Below are positions 16,311 to 24,577 of a stretch of 64,000 nucleotides of DNA, piece by piece. The notes under the pieces are model-generated. The model had not been told where the DNA came from. It made no database searches and saw only the letters and a program-made list of their open reading frames with translations. How positions within the stretch are numbered: position 1 is the stretch's first letter; each line of letters begins with the position of its first letter. A program made the position numbers and the translations under genes. The stretch spans positions 1 through 64,000 of the forward strand of contig NZ_JMKU01000008.1 of assembly GCF_000687165.1 (NCBI RefSeq), given 5' to 3'. This DNA comes from Paracidovorax oryzae ATCC 19882. GTDB taxonomy: Bacteria > Pseudomonadota > Gammaproteobacteria > Burkholderiales > Burkholderiaceae_C.

Positions 16311-18050
16311 TCAGGCAGCTTCCTCGACCCGGTTGCGGCCCCGGTCCTTGGCCCGGTAGAGGGCGGTGTCCGCTTCCGAGAGCAGGTGGTCCAGCACCAG
16401 GCCGTGGCGCTGGGAGACCGCCACGCCCAAGCTGGCCGTGAGCCGGAAGCGCTCCCCCGAGGGCAGGATGACCGGTGCCGTCTCGATGGCGTGGCGCAGG
16501 CGCTCCGCGAAGGCCGCACCCTCGCGGCCCGCGCAGGGGCCGAGCAGCACCACGAATTCCTCGCCCCCATACCGCGCCACGAGGTCGCCCGGGCGCAGGG
16601 TGTTGCGCACCGCGCGTGCCACGGCCCGCAGCGCCTCGTCGCCGGCAGCATGCCCCGCGCGGTCGTTGAAGCTCTTGAACAGGTCCACGTCCAGCAGCAT
16701 CAGGGCGACGTCGAAGCGCTGCTGCCGCGCCTGCGCTACGCGTTCGCGCGCCGCCGCGAAAAACGCGCGGCGATTGGGCAGCCCCGTGAGGAAATCGGTG
16801 AGCGACTGCTCCCGCAACTGCGCGATGAGGCCGTCGCGCTCGCGCTCGAGCACCTGCCGGGCCTGCGTGTGCTCCTGCAGCGCGCGCACGGCGCCGATCA
16901 CCGCGGCGATCTCGTCGTCGGCCGCAGGCTTGGGCAGCGGTGCGTCCAGGCGGTTGCGGGCCAGGTCCTGCAGGGCCTGGGTGGTCTGGGCCAGGGGGCG
17001 CAGCACACGGGCGTGCAGCATGGCCAACGTGCCCGCGAGGATGGCCCAGAGCAGGGCGGAGGCGCCCACCACCTCCACGAAGCTGTGCAAGGCGCGCTCC
17101 CGGGCGGCGAGCGCGTCGGCCTGCAGCCGCGCCATCAGCCGGTCGCGCAGTGCCACCACCTTGCCCAGTTCGGGCACGTAGCGCACCGCGAACTGGGCGG
17201 CGGTGATGCCGTAGCGCCCGTCCCGCTCGCCGGCTGCCAGCACGGGCGCGACGATGTCCCGCGCCGCATGGCCGAAGTAGCCGCTGTCCACGGCCTCCCA
17301 GGCTTCGGCGATGTCGGGCGGGGCATCCTGGCGGGCCAGGCGCTGTTCCAGCAGGAACTGCAGCGCCATGATGCGTCCGCGCGTCTGCTCGATCGCATTC
17401 CGTTCTTCGGCCGTGAACGGCCGCTGCTTTGCCAGCGCGGCGGTGAAATGCGATCCGAGCAGGCCCGCATGCTCGCGCAGTTCCGCGGTGATCCGCAGCA
17501 CCTGCGTGTCGCCGTCCATGGACGGCTGGGCCGTCCGCACGGCCTGGATCAGTGCACTGTTGACCGGTGCGAGCCGCGGCACGATGGCCACCAGGCCATA
17601 GACGCTGGCGCGGACGGCCTCGGGCGTGCGCCGGGCATGGGGGAGGGCGATGACCTCGTCGGCCGCCGCCCGGGCGCGTGCGAGCGCCTGCGCGGTGTCG
17701 TCCGCCCCGGCCAGCAGGGCGCCCATGTGCGGTGCCTGCGACCGGGCAGCCAGCATGGCGCGCAGCTGTGCCATGGCCTGGTCGGTGCTTTCGCGCGCCT
17801 TCGCCAGGGCGGCGACAGCCTGTGGATCGGGCGTTCCGTCGAGCGCACCCAGGCGGGCGTTCGTCGGGCCGCGCTCGCGCGACACCCGTTCGGTCGCCAC
17901 CAGGCCCAGGCCGAGGTCCGCGAGCGCGCGCGATCCGGCGTCCGCGGCGCGCCACGAACGCCATTGCCCCCAGCTGGCATGCGTGGCCAGCAGGGCCGTC
18001 ACGGTGGCCAGCACGATGCCGATGAGGCGCAGGAAATGGTTCAGGGACAT
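16311..18050 (-). CDS. Membrane diguanylate cyclase with large periplasmic sensor
   Basis: 579 residues. A first membrane helix (LRLIGIVLATVTALLATH, about 7-25) leads to a helical periplasmic domain of about 290 residues resembling a nitrate/chemotaxis-type four-helix sensor; a second helix (FVEVVGASALLWAILAGTLAM) precedes a HAMP-like linker. The GGDEF domain at the C-terminus has DFLTGLPNRRAF, LLDVDLFKSFNDRAGHAAGDEAL and the active-site loop RYGGEEF, so c-di-GMP synthesis is expected. The gene ends 12 bases from the convergent riboflavin synthase gene. The regulated target is not evident from neighbours. Confidence 0.9.
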   Translation of the reverse strand: MSLNHFLRLIGIVLATVTALLATHASWGQWRSWRAADAGSRALADLGLGLVATERVSRERGPTNARLGALDGTPDPQAVAALAKARESTDQAMAQLRAMLAARSQAPHMGALLAGADDTAQALARARAAADEVIALPHARRTPEAVRASVYGLVAIVPRLAPVNSALIQAVRTAQPSMDGDTQVLRITAELREHAGLLGSHFTAALAKQRPFTAEERNAIEQTRGRIMALQFLLEQRLARQDAPPDIAEAWEAVDSGYFGHAARDIVAPVLAAGERDGRYGITAAQFAVRYVPELGKVVALRDRLMARLQADALAARERALHSFVEVVGASALLWAILAGTLAMLHARVLRPLAQTTQALQDLARNRLDAPLPKPAADDEIAAVIGAVRALQEHTQARQVLERERDGLIAQLREQSLTDFLTGLPNRRAFFAAARERVAQARQQRFDVALMLLDVDLFKSFNDRAGHAAGDEALRAVARAVRNTLRPGDLVARYGGEEFVVLLGPCAGREGAAFAERLRHAIETAPVILPSGERFRLTASLGVAVSQRHGLVLDHLLSEADTALYRAKDRGRNRVEEAA

Positions 18051-18107
18051 GAAGGCGCTTGGCCGCCACCGGTCCGGGTCCGCCCGCCCGCCGGAGCACT
18101 GATCGCG

Positions 18108-18135
18108 TTGTGATGTACTGTCGGCACTCTATTAC
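18108..18135 (+). promoter_or_regulatory. Sigma-70-like promoter of the GNAT gene
   Basis: TTGTGA (18108-18113) and TATTAC (18130-18135) are spaced 16 bases apart in an otherwise GC-rich stretch, about 60 bases before the GNAT start. The match is fair, not perfect; seen directly, untested. Confidence 0.45.
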
Positions 18136-18193
18136 ATACCGTGTCGCCCCACGGCCGGGTTGCCCTGCGAACCCGACCGTAACACAAGGATTC

Positions 18194-18745
18194 ATGCGAT
18201 CTCCAGCCGATCCGACCGCCGTGCCTGTCCTGTCCGCCGTTCCCGTGCCGCCCATGCGCGGGCTGGGCGTGGAAGATCTGCCCGGGCTGCTGGCGGTGCA
18301 GCGGGCCTGCTATGGGGAAGGATTCATCGAAAGCGCGGACGTCTTCGCCCGGCGCCTGGCCAGTCCCGTGAACTGTTCGCTGGTGGCCGGGGCGCCGGGC
18401 TCCGTGCAGGCCTATCTGGCCGCCTACCGCTCGGTTCGCGGCAAGGTGACGCCGCTGCACGGCGATTTCGAGGTGCCCGCCGAGGTGCCCGACACGCTCT
18501 ACCTGCACGACATGGCGGTGCATCCCGCCTGCGCGGGGCGCGGCCTGGCCGGCGCGCTGCTGCAGGCAGCGTGGCACGAAGCCCGCGCCGCCGGTCTGCG
18601 GCACACCGCCCTGGTCTCGGTGCAGGGGTCGCGCGCCTACTGGGAGCGCCAGGGCTATGCGGTGCGCGAGCCCGCATCGGCCGAATCGCGCGAACGCCTG
18701 GCGGGTTATGGCGCGCAGGCGGTGTACATGGAGCGCCTGTTGTAG
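18194..18745 (+). CDS. GNAT family N-acetyltransferase
   Basis: 183 residues. The acetyl-CoA binding motif A is visible as LHDMAVHPACAGRGLAGALLQAAW (Q/R-x-x-G-x-G/A type: C-A-G-R-G-L-A), with the motif B end SRAYWERQGYAVRE. The acceptor is unknown; the family acetylates small amines, peptides or antibiotics. AAGGA lies 4 bases before the ATG at 18194, which therefore was chosen over longer in-frame starts upstream. The gene is transcribed away from the diguanylate cyclase and ends 58 bases before the convergent effector-like gene. Confidence 0.85.
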   Translation: MRSPADPTAVPVLSAVPVPPMRGLGVEDLPGLLAVQRACYGEGFIESADVFARRLASPVNCSLVAGAPGSVQAYLAAYRSVRGKVTPLHGDFEVPAEVPDTLYLHDMAVHPACAGRGLAGALLQAAWHEARAAGLRHTALVSVQGSRAYWERQGYAVREPASAESRERLAGYGAQAVYMERLL

Positions 18746-18803
18746 GCCTCCCGCGCGCCGCCGCTTCTGCCGCCGCGGTGTGCAGTGCGCAGTGCGCGGT
18801 CGT

Positions 18804-20594
18804 TCAGGGCGGCACGGCCCCGTGCGCTGAGTCGGGCGAGGAAGGGATCTCGACGAGCTGGACCGTGGAAGGCGTGCGCTGCGCACCGCGCGCATGGTGC
18901 TGGAAAAGCTCCAGCGCGTTGTGCCCGACGTTGCGCAGAGTGCTCCACAGGTCCGCCGGCCGCAGCGAGCGCAGCGTCTCGTACAGCTTCTCGAATCCCT
19001 GGCCGGCCGCGTGCCCGATGGGGCCGGGAATGGTGACGTTGAGGACCGCCATGGCCGCTGCGCCCATCAGCATGCCCGAAGTGCTTTTCTCGATGAAATC
19101 GTCGCCGGCGTGGTTGGCCGTCAGCACGGCGATCATCACGAGGCTGAGCCCGGCGAAGGACTTGAATTCGTCGAGCGCGTCGGTGCGCGTGACGTTCGGG
19201 TTGCGGGCGTTGGCCGTCATCAGGGCCATGGTGAAGACGGCATCGGAGGCCAGGTCCACCATGCCGATCTGATCGGGATACATCAGCGCCGTGGTGGTGG
19301 CGCAGACCGCCGTGGTGAACGCCGCCAGCGCGTACTTGGCCACGCGGTCGGGGTCGCCGGCACCCTCCGCGGGCGTGGCGGCGTCCGGCAGACCGTCGGG
19401 GTGCAGTACCCGTTCCAGGTCGGTGGCGATATCCAGGAACGCGTTCGCGGCCAGGGTCACCTGCTTGCTGGTGGCGGGACTGAGTTCATGGCCCTGGGCC
19501 AGGAACCCGCTCTTGCCATCGGCCAGGGCCTGCTGGTCGGAGCGCGCCCGTTCCAGGGCCTGGGCGAGGAGGGTGAGTGTCTGCGCGGCTTCGGGTGCAT
19601 CTTCGGCCTGCGCGGCCTGGAGTTCGCGGCCGGCCGCGGCGAGCGACGGGTCCGGCACGCCATGGCGCATGCGCTGGCCGATTTCCTTGATCTCCTTGCC
19701 CAGGAAGCCCATGAACAGCGCCGCGGTGGACACCATGCCTGCGCCCACGTTGAAGGCCGGATGGGTGTTGAGCTTGTGCAGTTGCGGCACGAAGGTCGGC
19801 AGCGCGAAGATCGCCGCCTGCATCACGTTGATGTAGTGGCGCGACATGAAATGGTCCATCACGCTGTGCCGGTTGGCGGCCGTGGGCGAGCGCACCGAAC
19901 CGATGGCCATGAGCGCCGTCTTGGCATAGAGGCCCGCCAATTCCGCTTCGAACTGGTTCTGGTGTCCGCGGAAGGCGATGGCGATGGGCAGGGCCGGCAG
20001 CAGGGTGTTCATGCCCAGGTAGATGGCTGTGCGGCGCGCGAGCGGCTGGTCGGTCTCCAGCGCAGCCAACGTGGATTCGAGGTGCGCGATCTTGCCCTGG
20101 AAGTGCTGCTTCAGCGTGGGGGGTACGTCGGGCGCTTCCAGGATCTGCTCGCGAAGTGCCTGCGTGCCCTGGCGCAGTGCGGGCAGTGTGGCGCCGGCCT
20201 GGAGTGCGCCGTTTTCGGGGTCGCCTCCGCCCCTGAGTGCCTCGATGAACTGTGCGTCGTCGCCGCGCATCAGCACCGTGCGGGCATCCATGAGGCGCCC
20301 GGCGGTGCTGATCGCCTGTCGCGTGCGCGCCCAGGCCCCTGCGGGCGCGCCGGATGCGGGCCCTTCCGCGGGCCGGGCGGCTCCCGGCGCCTGAGGCGAG
20401 GGCGAGGGCGAGCGCGATTGCGCCGCCGGGCTTGCTTCTTCACGGGCGGAGCGCTGGGGCGACGGCATGCCCTGCGGCGCGACCAGGCGCGCAGGCTCGC
20501 GCTGCGGGCTCGCCGCAGGCGTGCGGCCTCCCTCCGTCTCCGGCAGGGATACGGGCGACAGCGGGGTGAAGGTGGGGCTATTGATGGATGGCAT
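18804..20594 (-). CDS. Candidate type III secreted effector with hydrophobic helices
   Basis: 596 residues that match no enzyme family I know. The first 100 residues are rich in Ser, Pro, Thr, Gln and Arg with few acidic residues (MPSINSPTFTPLSPVSLPET...), as in type III secretion signals. A central part has long hydrophobic helices (LLPALPIAIAF; MQAAIFALPTFVPQL; VGAGMVSTAALFMGFLG; KYALAAFTTAVCATTTALM; LMGAAAMAVLNVTIPG), pointing to insertion in a host membrane. The start at 20594 is preferred over an ATG at 20630 because the predicted -10 element (20625-20620) lies downstream of that earlier ATG. It is preceded by a PIP-like HrpX box. The gene stands alone; no secretion genes are in the window. 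A plain membrane protein of unknown role remains possible. Confidence 0.6.
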   Translation of the reverse strand: MPSINSPTFTPLSPVSLPETEGGRTPAASPQREPARLVAPQGMPSPQRSAREEASPAAQSRSPSPSPQAPGAARPAEGPASGAPAGAWARTRQAISTAGRLMDARTVLMRGDDAQFIEALRGGGDPENGALQAGATLPALRQGTQALREQILEAPDVPPTLKQHFQGKIAHLESTLAALETDQPLARRTAIYLGMNTLLPALPIAIAFRGHQNQFEAELAGLYAKTALMAIGSVRSPTAANRHSVMDHFMSRHYINVMQAAIFALPTFVPQLHKLNTHPAFNVGAGMVSTAALFMGFLGKEIKEIGQRMRHGVPDPSLAAAGRELQAAQAEDAPEAAQTLTLLAQALERARSDQQALADGKSGFLAQGHELSPATSKQVTLAANAFLDIATDLERVLHPDGLPDAATPAEGAGDPDRVAKYALAAFTTAVCATTTALMYPDQIGMVDLASDAVFTMALMTANARNPNVTRTDALDEFKSFAGLSLVMIAVLTANHAGDDFIEKSTSGMLMGAAAMAVLNVTIPGPIGHAAGQGFEKLYETLRSLRPADLWSTLRNVGHNALELFQHHARGAQRTPSTVQLVEIPSSPDSAHGAVPP

Positions 20595-20619
20595 TTGATT
20601 TATAAGGCAAATAAATCGA

Positions 20620-20681
20620 AGACTATCCATGGCCGGCCGGACAGCCGATGCGCGCGCGAAACCCTTGCTTGGCCGGGCGAA
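20620..20681 (-). promoter_or_regulatory. PIP-like (HrpX/HrpB-type) box with -10 element
   Basis: On the minus strand TTCGC (20681-20677) is followed by 16 bases and a second TTCGC (20660-20656), then 30 bases and TAGTCT (20625-20620), a fit to the YANNNT -10 of plant-inducible promoters. The canonical box has 15 bases between the half-sites, so the spacing is off by one; the 30-base distance to the -10 is canonical. It lies just upstream of the candidate effector gene. Confidence 0.5.
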
Positions 20682-20687
20682 GCCACG

Positions 20688-21566
20688 TCAGGACGGGCCG
20701 GCCTGCTCCATGATCCAGTCCCGGAAGGCGCGCAGGGAAGGGTCCACCAGTACTTCGGGCCGGTGCACCAGCCGGTAGGCCAGTGGCGTCGCCAGCGCGG
20801 CCGACGGCACGGCCACGAGCATGCGCGCCGCGATCTCCCCGGCCACGAAGCCCTGCCGCGCCAGGGCGAAGCCCCGGCCTGCCAGGGCTGCCTCGATCGT
20901 GCCGTTGGAATGCGTGAACACCACGCCCTGGTTGCAGTCCACGCCCAGGGCCCCGTTCGCCTCGCACCAGAGCCGCCAGTCGCCGCGGTGTCCGTCGTGC
21001 AGCAGCCGGGCGCCGGTGATGTCGGCGATGCGGGGCACGCGCCGGGGTGCGATCAGGTGCGGGCTGCAGACCGGCACCAGGTCGTCGGCCACCAGCACCT
21101 CGGCCTGCAGCCCGGGCGCCACGCCCAGGCCATGGCGCACCGCGAAATGGATGTCCTCGGACGCCAGATCGACCACGCGGTCGGTGGTGCTCACATGCAC
21201 ATCGACATCCGGTGCCACACGCGAGAAGTCCTCCAGCCGCGGCACCAGCCACTGCACCGCAAAGCCGGCGGTGCAGCTGAGCCGCACCACACGCCGCTGC
21301 CCCAGCGCCTGCAGGCGCGCGGTGGCGTGGCCGACGAGCGCCAGTGCCTCGGCGCAGGCCGCGAGGTAGTCGCGCCCCGCCGGCGTGAGCGCGAGCCCGC
21401 GCGGCAGCCGCTCGAACAGCGCGCAGCCCAGGAAGCCTTCCAGCCGGCGCAGCTGCTGCGACACCGCACCCGGGGTCACGTGCAGTTCCGCGGCCGCGGC
21501 GCGCACGCTCAGGTGGCGGGCGGCCGCCTCGAAGAAGCGTACGGAAGCAAGCGGGGGAAGGCGCAT
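20688..21566 (-). CDS. LysR-family regulator (GcvA-like)
   Basis: 292 residues. The helix-turn-helix is at residues about 16-60 (FFEAAARHLSVRAAAAELHVTPGAVSQQLRRLEGFLG); the effector-binding domain follows (VRLSCTAGFAVQWLVPRLEDF; FAVRHGLG). GcvA-like proteins often control neighbouring genes. It is divergent from the EamA exporter gene and a perfect 7-bp inverted repeat lies between them, so it probably regulates both itself and that transporter. The ATG at 21566 begins the typical LysR N-terminus. Confidence 0.9.
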   Translation of the reverse strand: MRLPPLASVRFFEAAARHLSVRAAAAELHVTPGAVSQQLRRLEGFLGCALFERLPRGLALTPAGRDYLAACAEALALVGHATARLQALGQRRVVRLSCTAGFAVQWLVPRLEDFSRVAPDVDVHVSTTDRVVDLASEDIHFAVRHGLGVAPGLQAEVLVADDLVPVCSPHLIAPRRVPRIADITGARLLHDGHRGDWRLWCEANGALGVDCNQGVVFTHSNGTIEAALAGRGFALARQGFVAGEIAARMLVAVPSAALATPLAYRLVHRPEVLVDPSLRAFRDWIMEQAGPS

Positions 21567-21583
21567 GGCTGTTAAGCAGGGAT

Positions 21584-21609
21584 AAACGATCCAACAGGAT
21601 AAATCGTTT
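21584..21609. promoter_or_regulatory. Inverted repeat operator between lysR and eamA
   Basis: AAACGAT (21584-21590) and ATCGTTT (21603-21609) form a perfect inverted repeat with a 12-base spacer in the divergent promoter region. The size and place fit a LysR-type binding site for the adjacent regulator. Confidence 0.7.
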
Positions 21610-21703
21610 GCGGCCGCTGCAGCCCACTGCCGAGAATGTCCCTGCGGCCGCACGCCGGCCTGGTCTTCTGTTCTTCCGTTCACCTGCCTGGATACCACCC
21701 GCC

Positions 21704-22606
21704 ATGTCTTCCGCCAGCCTCCTGCGCCTCCTGCTGCTCGCCGCCCTGTGGGGCGGGAGCTTTCTCTTCACCCGCTACACGGTCCCGGCGCTGGGTGCCG
21801 TGCCCACGGCCTTCGGGCGCGTGCTGCTGGCCGCGCTGGGGCTGATGGCGCTGGTGGCGCTGACGCGGCAGCGCCCCGCGTTCCGGGGGCGCCTGGGGGC
21901 GGTGCTCGTGCTCGGGGTGGTCAACTCGGGCATTCCGTTCTGCATGTTCGCACTGGCCGCGCGGGTGCTGCCCGCGGGCTACAGCGCGATGCTGAACGCC
22001 ACCACGCCGCTCATGGGCGTGCTCATCGGCGCGGCGGCTTTCGGCGAGCGCATCACCGGCGCGGGCGCCGCGGGCGTGCTGCTCGGCATGGCTGGCGTGG
22101 CCGTGCTGGCGCAGGCCGGGCCGGTCGTCCTCACCGCGCCAGTCGCGGCGGGCATCGCGGCGTGCCTGGCAGCCACGGCCTGCTACGGCCTCGCGGGCTT
22201 CCTGACGCGCCGCTGGATCACCGCACGCGGCGGGCTGGACAGCCGCCTGGTCGCGCTGGGCAGCCAGTGGGGCGCCGTGCTGGCGCTGGCGCCCTGGGCG
22301 GCATGGCAGGCCTGGAGCCAGCCGGGCCTCGCAGGCCAGTGGGCCGCGGCGCCTGCGCAAGTGTGGGCGGCGCTGCTCGCCATGGGGCTGCTTTGCACCG
22401 CCTGGGCTTACGTGCTGTATTTCCGGCTGATCGCGGACGTGGGGCCGCTCAAGGCCCTTTCCGTCACCTTCCTGGTGCCCGCGTTCGGCGTGGCCTGGGG
22501 CTGGCTGCTGCTGGACGAAACCGTGACCGTTGCGCACGCCGCGGGCGGCTCCCTGATCGCGGTGGCGCTCTGGCTGGTGTTGCGGCCGGCACCCGCGCGG
22601 CCGTGA
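21704..22606 (+). CDS. EamA/DMT family transporter
   Basis: 300 residues with ten predicted membrane helices in two EamA repeats (residues about 1-135 and 145-290); motifs WGGSFLFTRYTVP, NATTPLMGVLIGAAAFGE and FLVPAFGVAWGWLLLDE mark the two halves. The family exports small metabolites such as amino acids. The divergent LysR gene and the shared inverted repeat suggest metabolite-induced export. The ATG at 21704 starts the first helix properly; an in-frame ATG at 21608 would overlap the operator. Confidence 0.88.
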   Translation: MSSASLLRLLLLAALWGGSFLFTRYTVPALGAVPTAFGRVLLAALGLMALVALTRQRPAFRGRLGAVLVLGVVNSGIPFCMFALAARVLPAGYSAMLNATTPLMGVLIGAAAFGERITGAGAAGVLLGMAGVAVLAQAGPVVLTAPVAAGIAACLAATACYGLAGFLTRRWITARGGLDSRLVALGSQWGAVLALAPWAAWQAWSQPGLAGQWAAAPAQVWAALLAMGLLCTAWAYVLYFRLIADVGPLKALSVTFLVPAFGVAWGWLLLDETVTVAHAAGGSLIAVALWLVLRPAPARP

Positions 22607-22660
22607 CGGTAGCGTAACGGGACTGGCTCACCCGGCCGCCGCATGGTCATAATGCGCGCC

Positions 22661-23143
22661 ATGCCCAACCGCTGGAAACCCAACGTCACCGTGGCCGCCG
22701 TCATCGAGCAGGGAGGCCGCTTCCTCCTCGTGGAAGAGGACACGGCCGACGGGCTGCGGCTCAACAATCCCGCCGGGCATCTCGACCCAGGGGAATCGCC
22801 CGAACAGGCCTGCGTGCGCGAGGTGCTGGAGGAAACGGCTTACGACTTCACCGCCACCGCACTGGTCGGGATCTACCTCAACCGTTTCACGCGCACCCGC
22901 ACGGGCGACGACATCACCTACCTGCGATTCGCCTTCACCGGCACGCTGGGCGCGCACCATGCCTGGCGCACGCTCGACGACGGCATCGTGCGCACCGTGT
23001 GGATGACGCCCGATGAACTGCGCTCCTGCGCCGACCGCCACCGCAGCCCGCTGGTGATGCGCTGCATCGAGGACTACCTCGCCGGGCAGCGGCATCCGGT
23101 GGACATGATCCATACCGACCCGAGCGTGCTGCGCGGCACTTGA
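22661..23143 (+). CDS. nudJ: Nudix hydrolase, NudJ-like
   Basis: 160 residues with the Nudix box at 39-61 (G39, E45, R53-E54, E57-E58), where the usual Gly after EE is Ala. NudJ of E. coli cleaves thiamine pyrophosphates and nucleoside triphosphates and lies next to mnmA, as here. Start choice: three in-frame ATGs exist (22643, 22652, 22661); a CATAAT -10 element at 22648-22653 places transcription start near 22660, so 22661 would be translated from a leaderless or nearly leaderless message. mnmA begins 91 bases downstream. Confidence 0.85.
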   Translation: MPNRWKPNVTVAAVIEQGGRFLLVEEDTADGLRLNNPAGHLDPGESPEQACVREVLEETAYDFTATALVGIYLNRFTRTRTGDDITYLRFAFTGTLGAHHAWRTLDDGIVRTVWMTPDELRSCADRHRSPLVMRCIEDYLAGQRHPVDMIHTDPSVLRGT

Positions 23144-23234
23144 AGCGGCTGCGGTCACGTTGGCGGCCTGCCGCCGGCAGGCCTTTGCCGCGCGCCGCGA
23201 GCAGGCCCCCCGCTCGAAAAATACAATCCCGGGG

Positions 23235-24371
23235 ATGACAGCCTCCCCCAAGCAGCGCATCGTCGTCGGACTCTCCGGCGGCGTGGATTCCGCGGTGACC
23301 GCCCACCTCCTGAAGCAGCAGGGCCACGAAGTCGTGGGCATCTTCATGAAGAACTGGGAGGACGACGACGACAGCGAGTACTGCTCCTCCAATGTCGATT
23401 TCGTCGATGCCGCGGCCGTGGCCGACGTGATCGGCATCGAGATCGAGCACGTCAACTTCGCCGCCGAGTACAAGGACCGCGTGTTCGCCGAGTTCCTGCG
23501 CGAGTACGAAGCCGGCCGCACCCCCAACCCGGACGTGCTCTGCAACGCCGAGATCAAGTTCAAAGCCTTCCTGGACCACGCCATGCGCGTGGGCGCCGAG
23601 AAGATCGCCACCGGCCACTATGCACGCGTGCGCCACAACCCCGCCACCGGCCTGCACGAACTGCTCAAGGGGCTGGACCCGGCCAAGGACCAGAGCTACT
23701 TCCTGCACCGCCTGAACCAGGCGCAGCTTGCGCGCACGCTGTTCCCCGTGGGCGAGCTGCGCAAGACCGAGGTGCGCCGCATCGCGGAAGAGATCGGCCT
23801 GCCCAACGCGAAGAAGAAGGACTCCACCGGCATCTGCTTCATCGGCGAGCGGCCGTTCCGCGAGTTCCTGAACCGCTACATCCAGCACGCGCCGGGCCCG
23901 ATCCTGGATGACCGGGGGCGCAAGCTGGGGCAGCACGTGGGCCTCTCGTTCTACACGCTCGGACAGCGCCAGGGCCTGGGCATCGGCGGCGTGAAGGAAA
24001 AAGGCGCGCAGCGCGGCGGCGGCGAGCATGCTCCGTGGTTCGTCGCGCGCAAGGAGGTCGAACGCAACGTGCTGCGCGTGGTGCAGGGCCATGACCATCC
24101 CTGGCTGCTGTCGCACACGCTGCAGGCCACCGATGCGAGCTGGGTGGCGGGCCGGCCGCCGGCCGCCGGCGCCTGCGCGGCCAAGACGCGCTACCGCCAG
24201 CAGGATGCGGACTGCACGGTCACGCAGGCGGAGGGGGGGGATTTCGCGCTCGCGTTCCCCGAGGCGCAGTGGGCGGTGACGCCGGGGCAGAGCGCGGTGC
24301 TGTACGACGGCGAGGTGTGCCTGGGGGGCGGGGTGATCACGGCCGCCGGGCCCGCGAGCAGCGCGACCTAG
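23235..24371 (+). CDS. mnmA: tRNA-specific 2-thiouridylase MnmA
   Basis: 378 residues. The PP-loop [10 protein letters not shown] near residue 13 adenylates U34 of tRNAs for Lys, Glu and Gln; the catalytic cysteines are in [12 protein letters not shown] and in [11 protein letters not shown] central domain binds tRNA and a C-terminal beta barrel closes it. The protein receives sulfur through the Tus relay and makes 2-thiouridine. The ATG at 23235 is 8 bases after a TACAAT (23222-23227) that looks like its -10, so the leader is very short. It follows nudJ in the order known from other proteobacteria. Confidence 0.95.
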   Translation: MTASPKQRIVVGLSGGVDSAVTAHLLKQQGHEVVGIFMKNWEDDDDSEYCSSNVDFVDAAAVADVIGIEIEHVNFAAEYKDRVFAEFLREYEAGRTPNPDVLCNAEIKFKAFLDHAMRVGAEKIATGHYARVRHNPATGLHELLKGLDPAKDQSYFLHRLNQAQLARTLFPVGELRKTEVRRIAEEIGLPNAKKKDSTGICFIGERPFREFLNRYIQHAPGPILDDRGRKLGQHVGLSFYTLGQRQGLGIGGVKEKGAQRGGGEHAPWFVARKEVERNVLRVVQGHDHPWLLSHTLQATDASWVAGRPPAAGACAAKTRYRQQDADCTVTQAEGGDFALAFPEAQWAVTPGQSAVLYDGEVCLGGGVITAAGPASSAT

Positions 24372-24490
24372 CGCAAGACGTCGCACCAGGACCAGAGGGT
24401 TTGTCCTTGGGAACTTTTGCGGGAAAGATGGCTTCCCGCGGTGCTGCCGCGCTTTGAAAAATTCCCTACTGCGGCGATCATGTTTCCCGC

Positions 24491-24515
24491 GGCGCCCGGC
24501 GCCGTGCCGGGCGCC
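24491..24515 (+). other. Perfect 10-bp stem hairpin in the lldP leader
   Basis: GGCGCCCGGC (24491-24500) pairs exactly with GCCGGGCGCC (24506-24515) around a 5-base loop, 62 bases before the permease start. It is not followed by a T-run. It could be the mnmA terminator stem without a U-tract or a leader structure of lldP. Confidence 0.45.
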
Positions 24516-24577
24516 CGCGCGCGCCCGTCTTTGCGCCCGAGAGAAACAGACATCGTTCATCCAACGGAGACAAGCGC

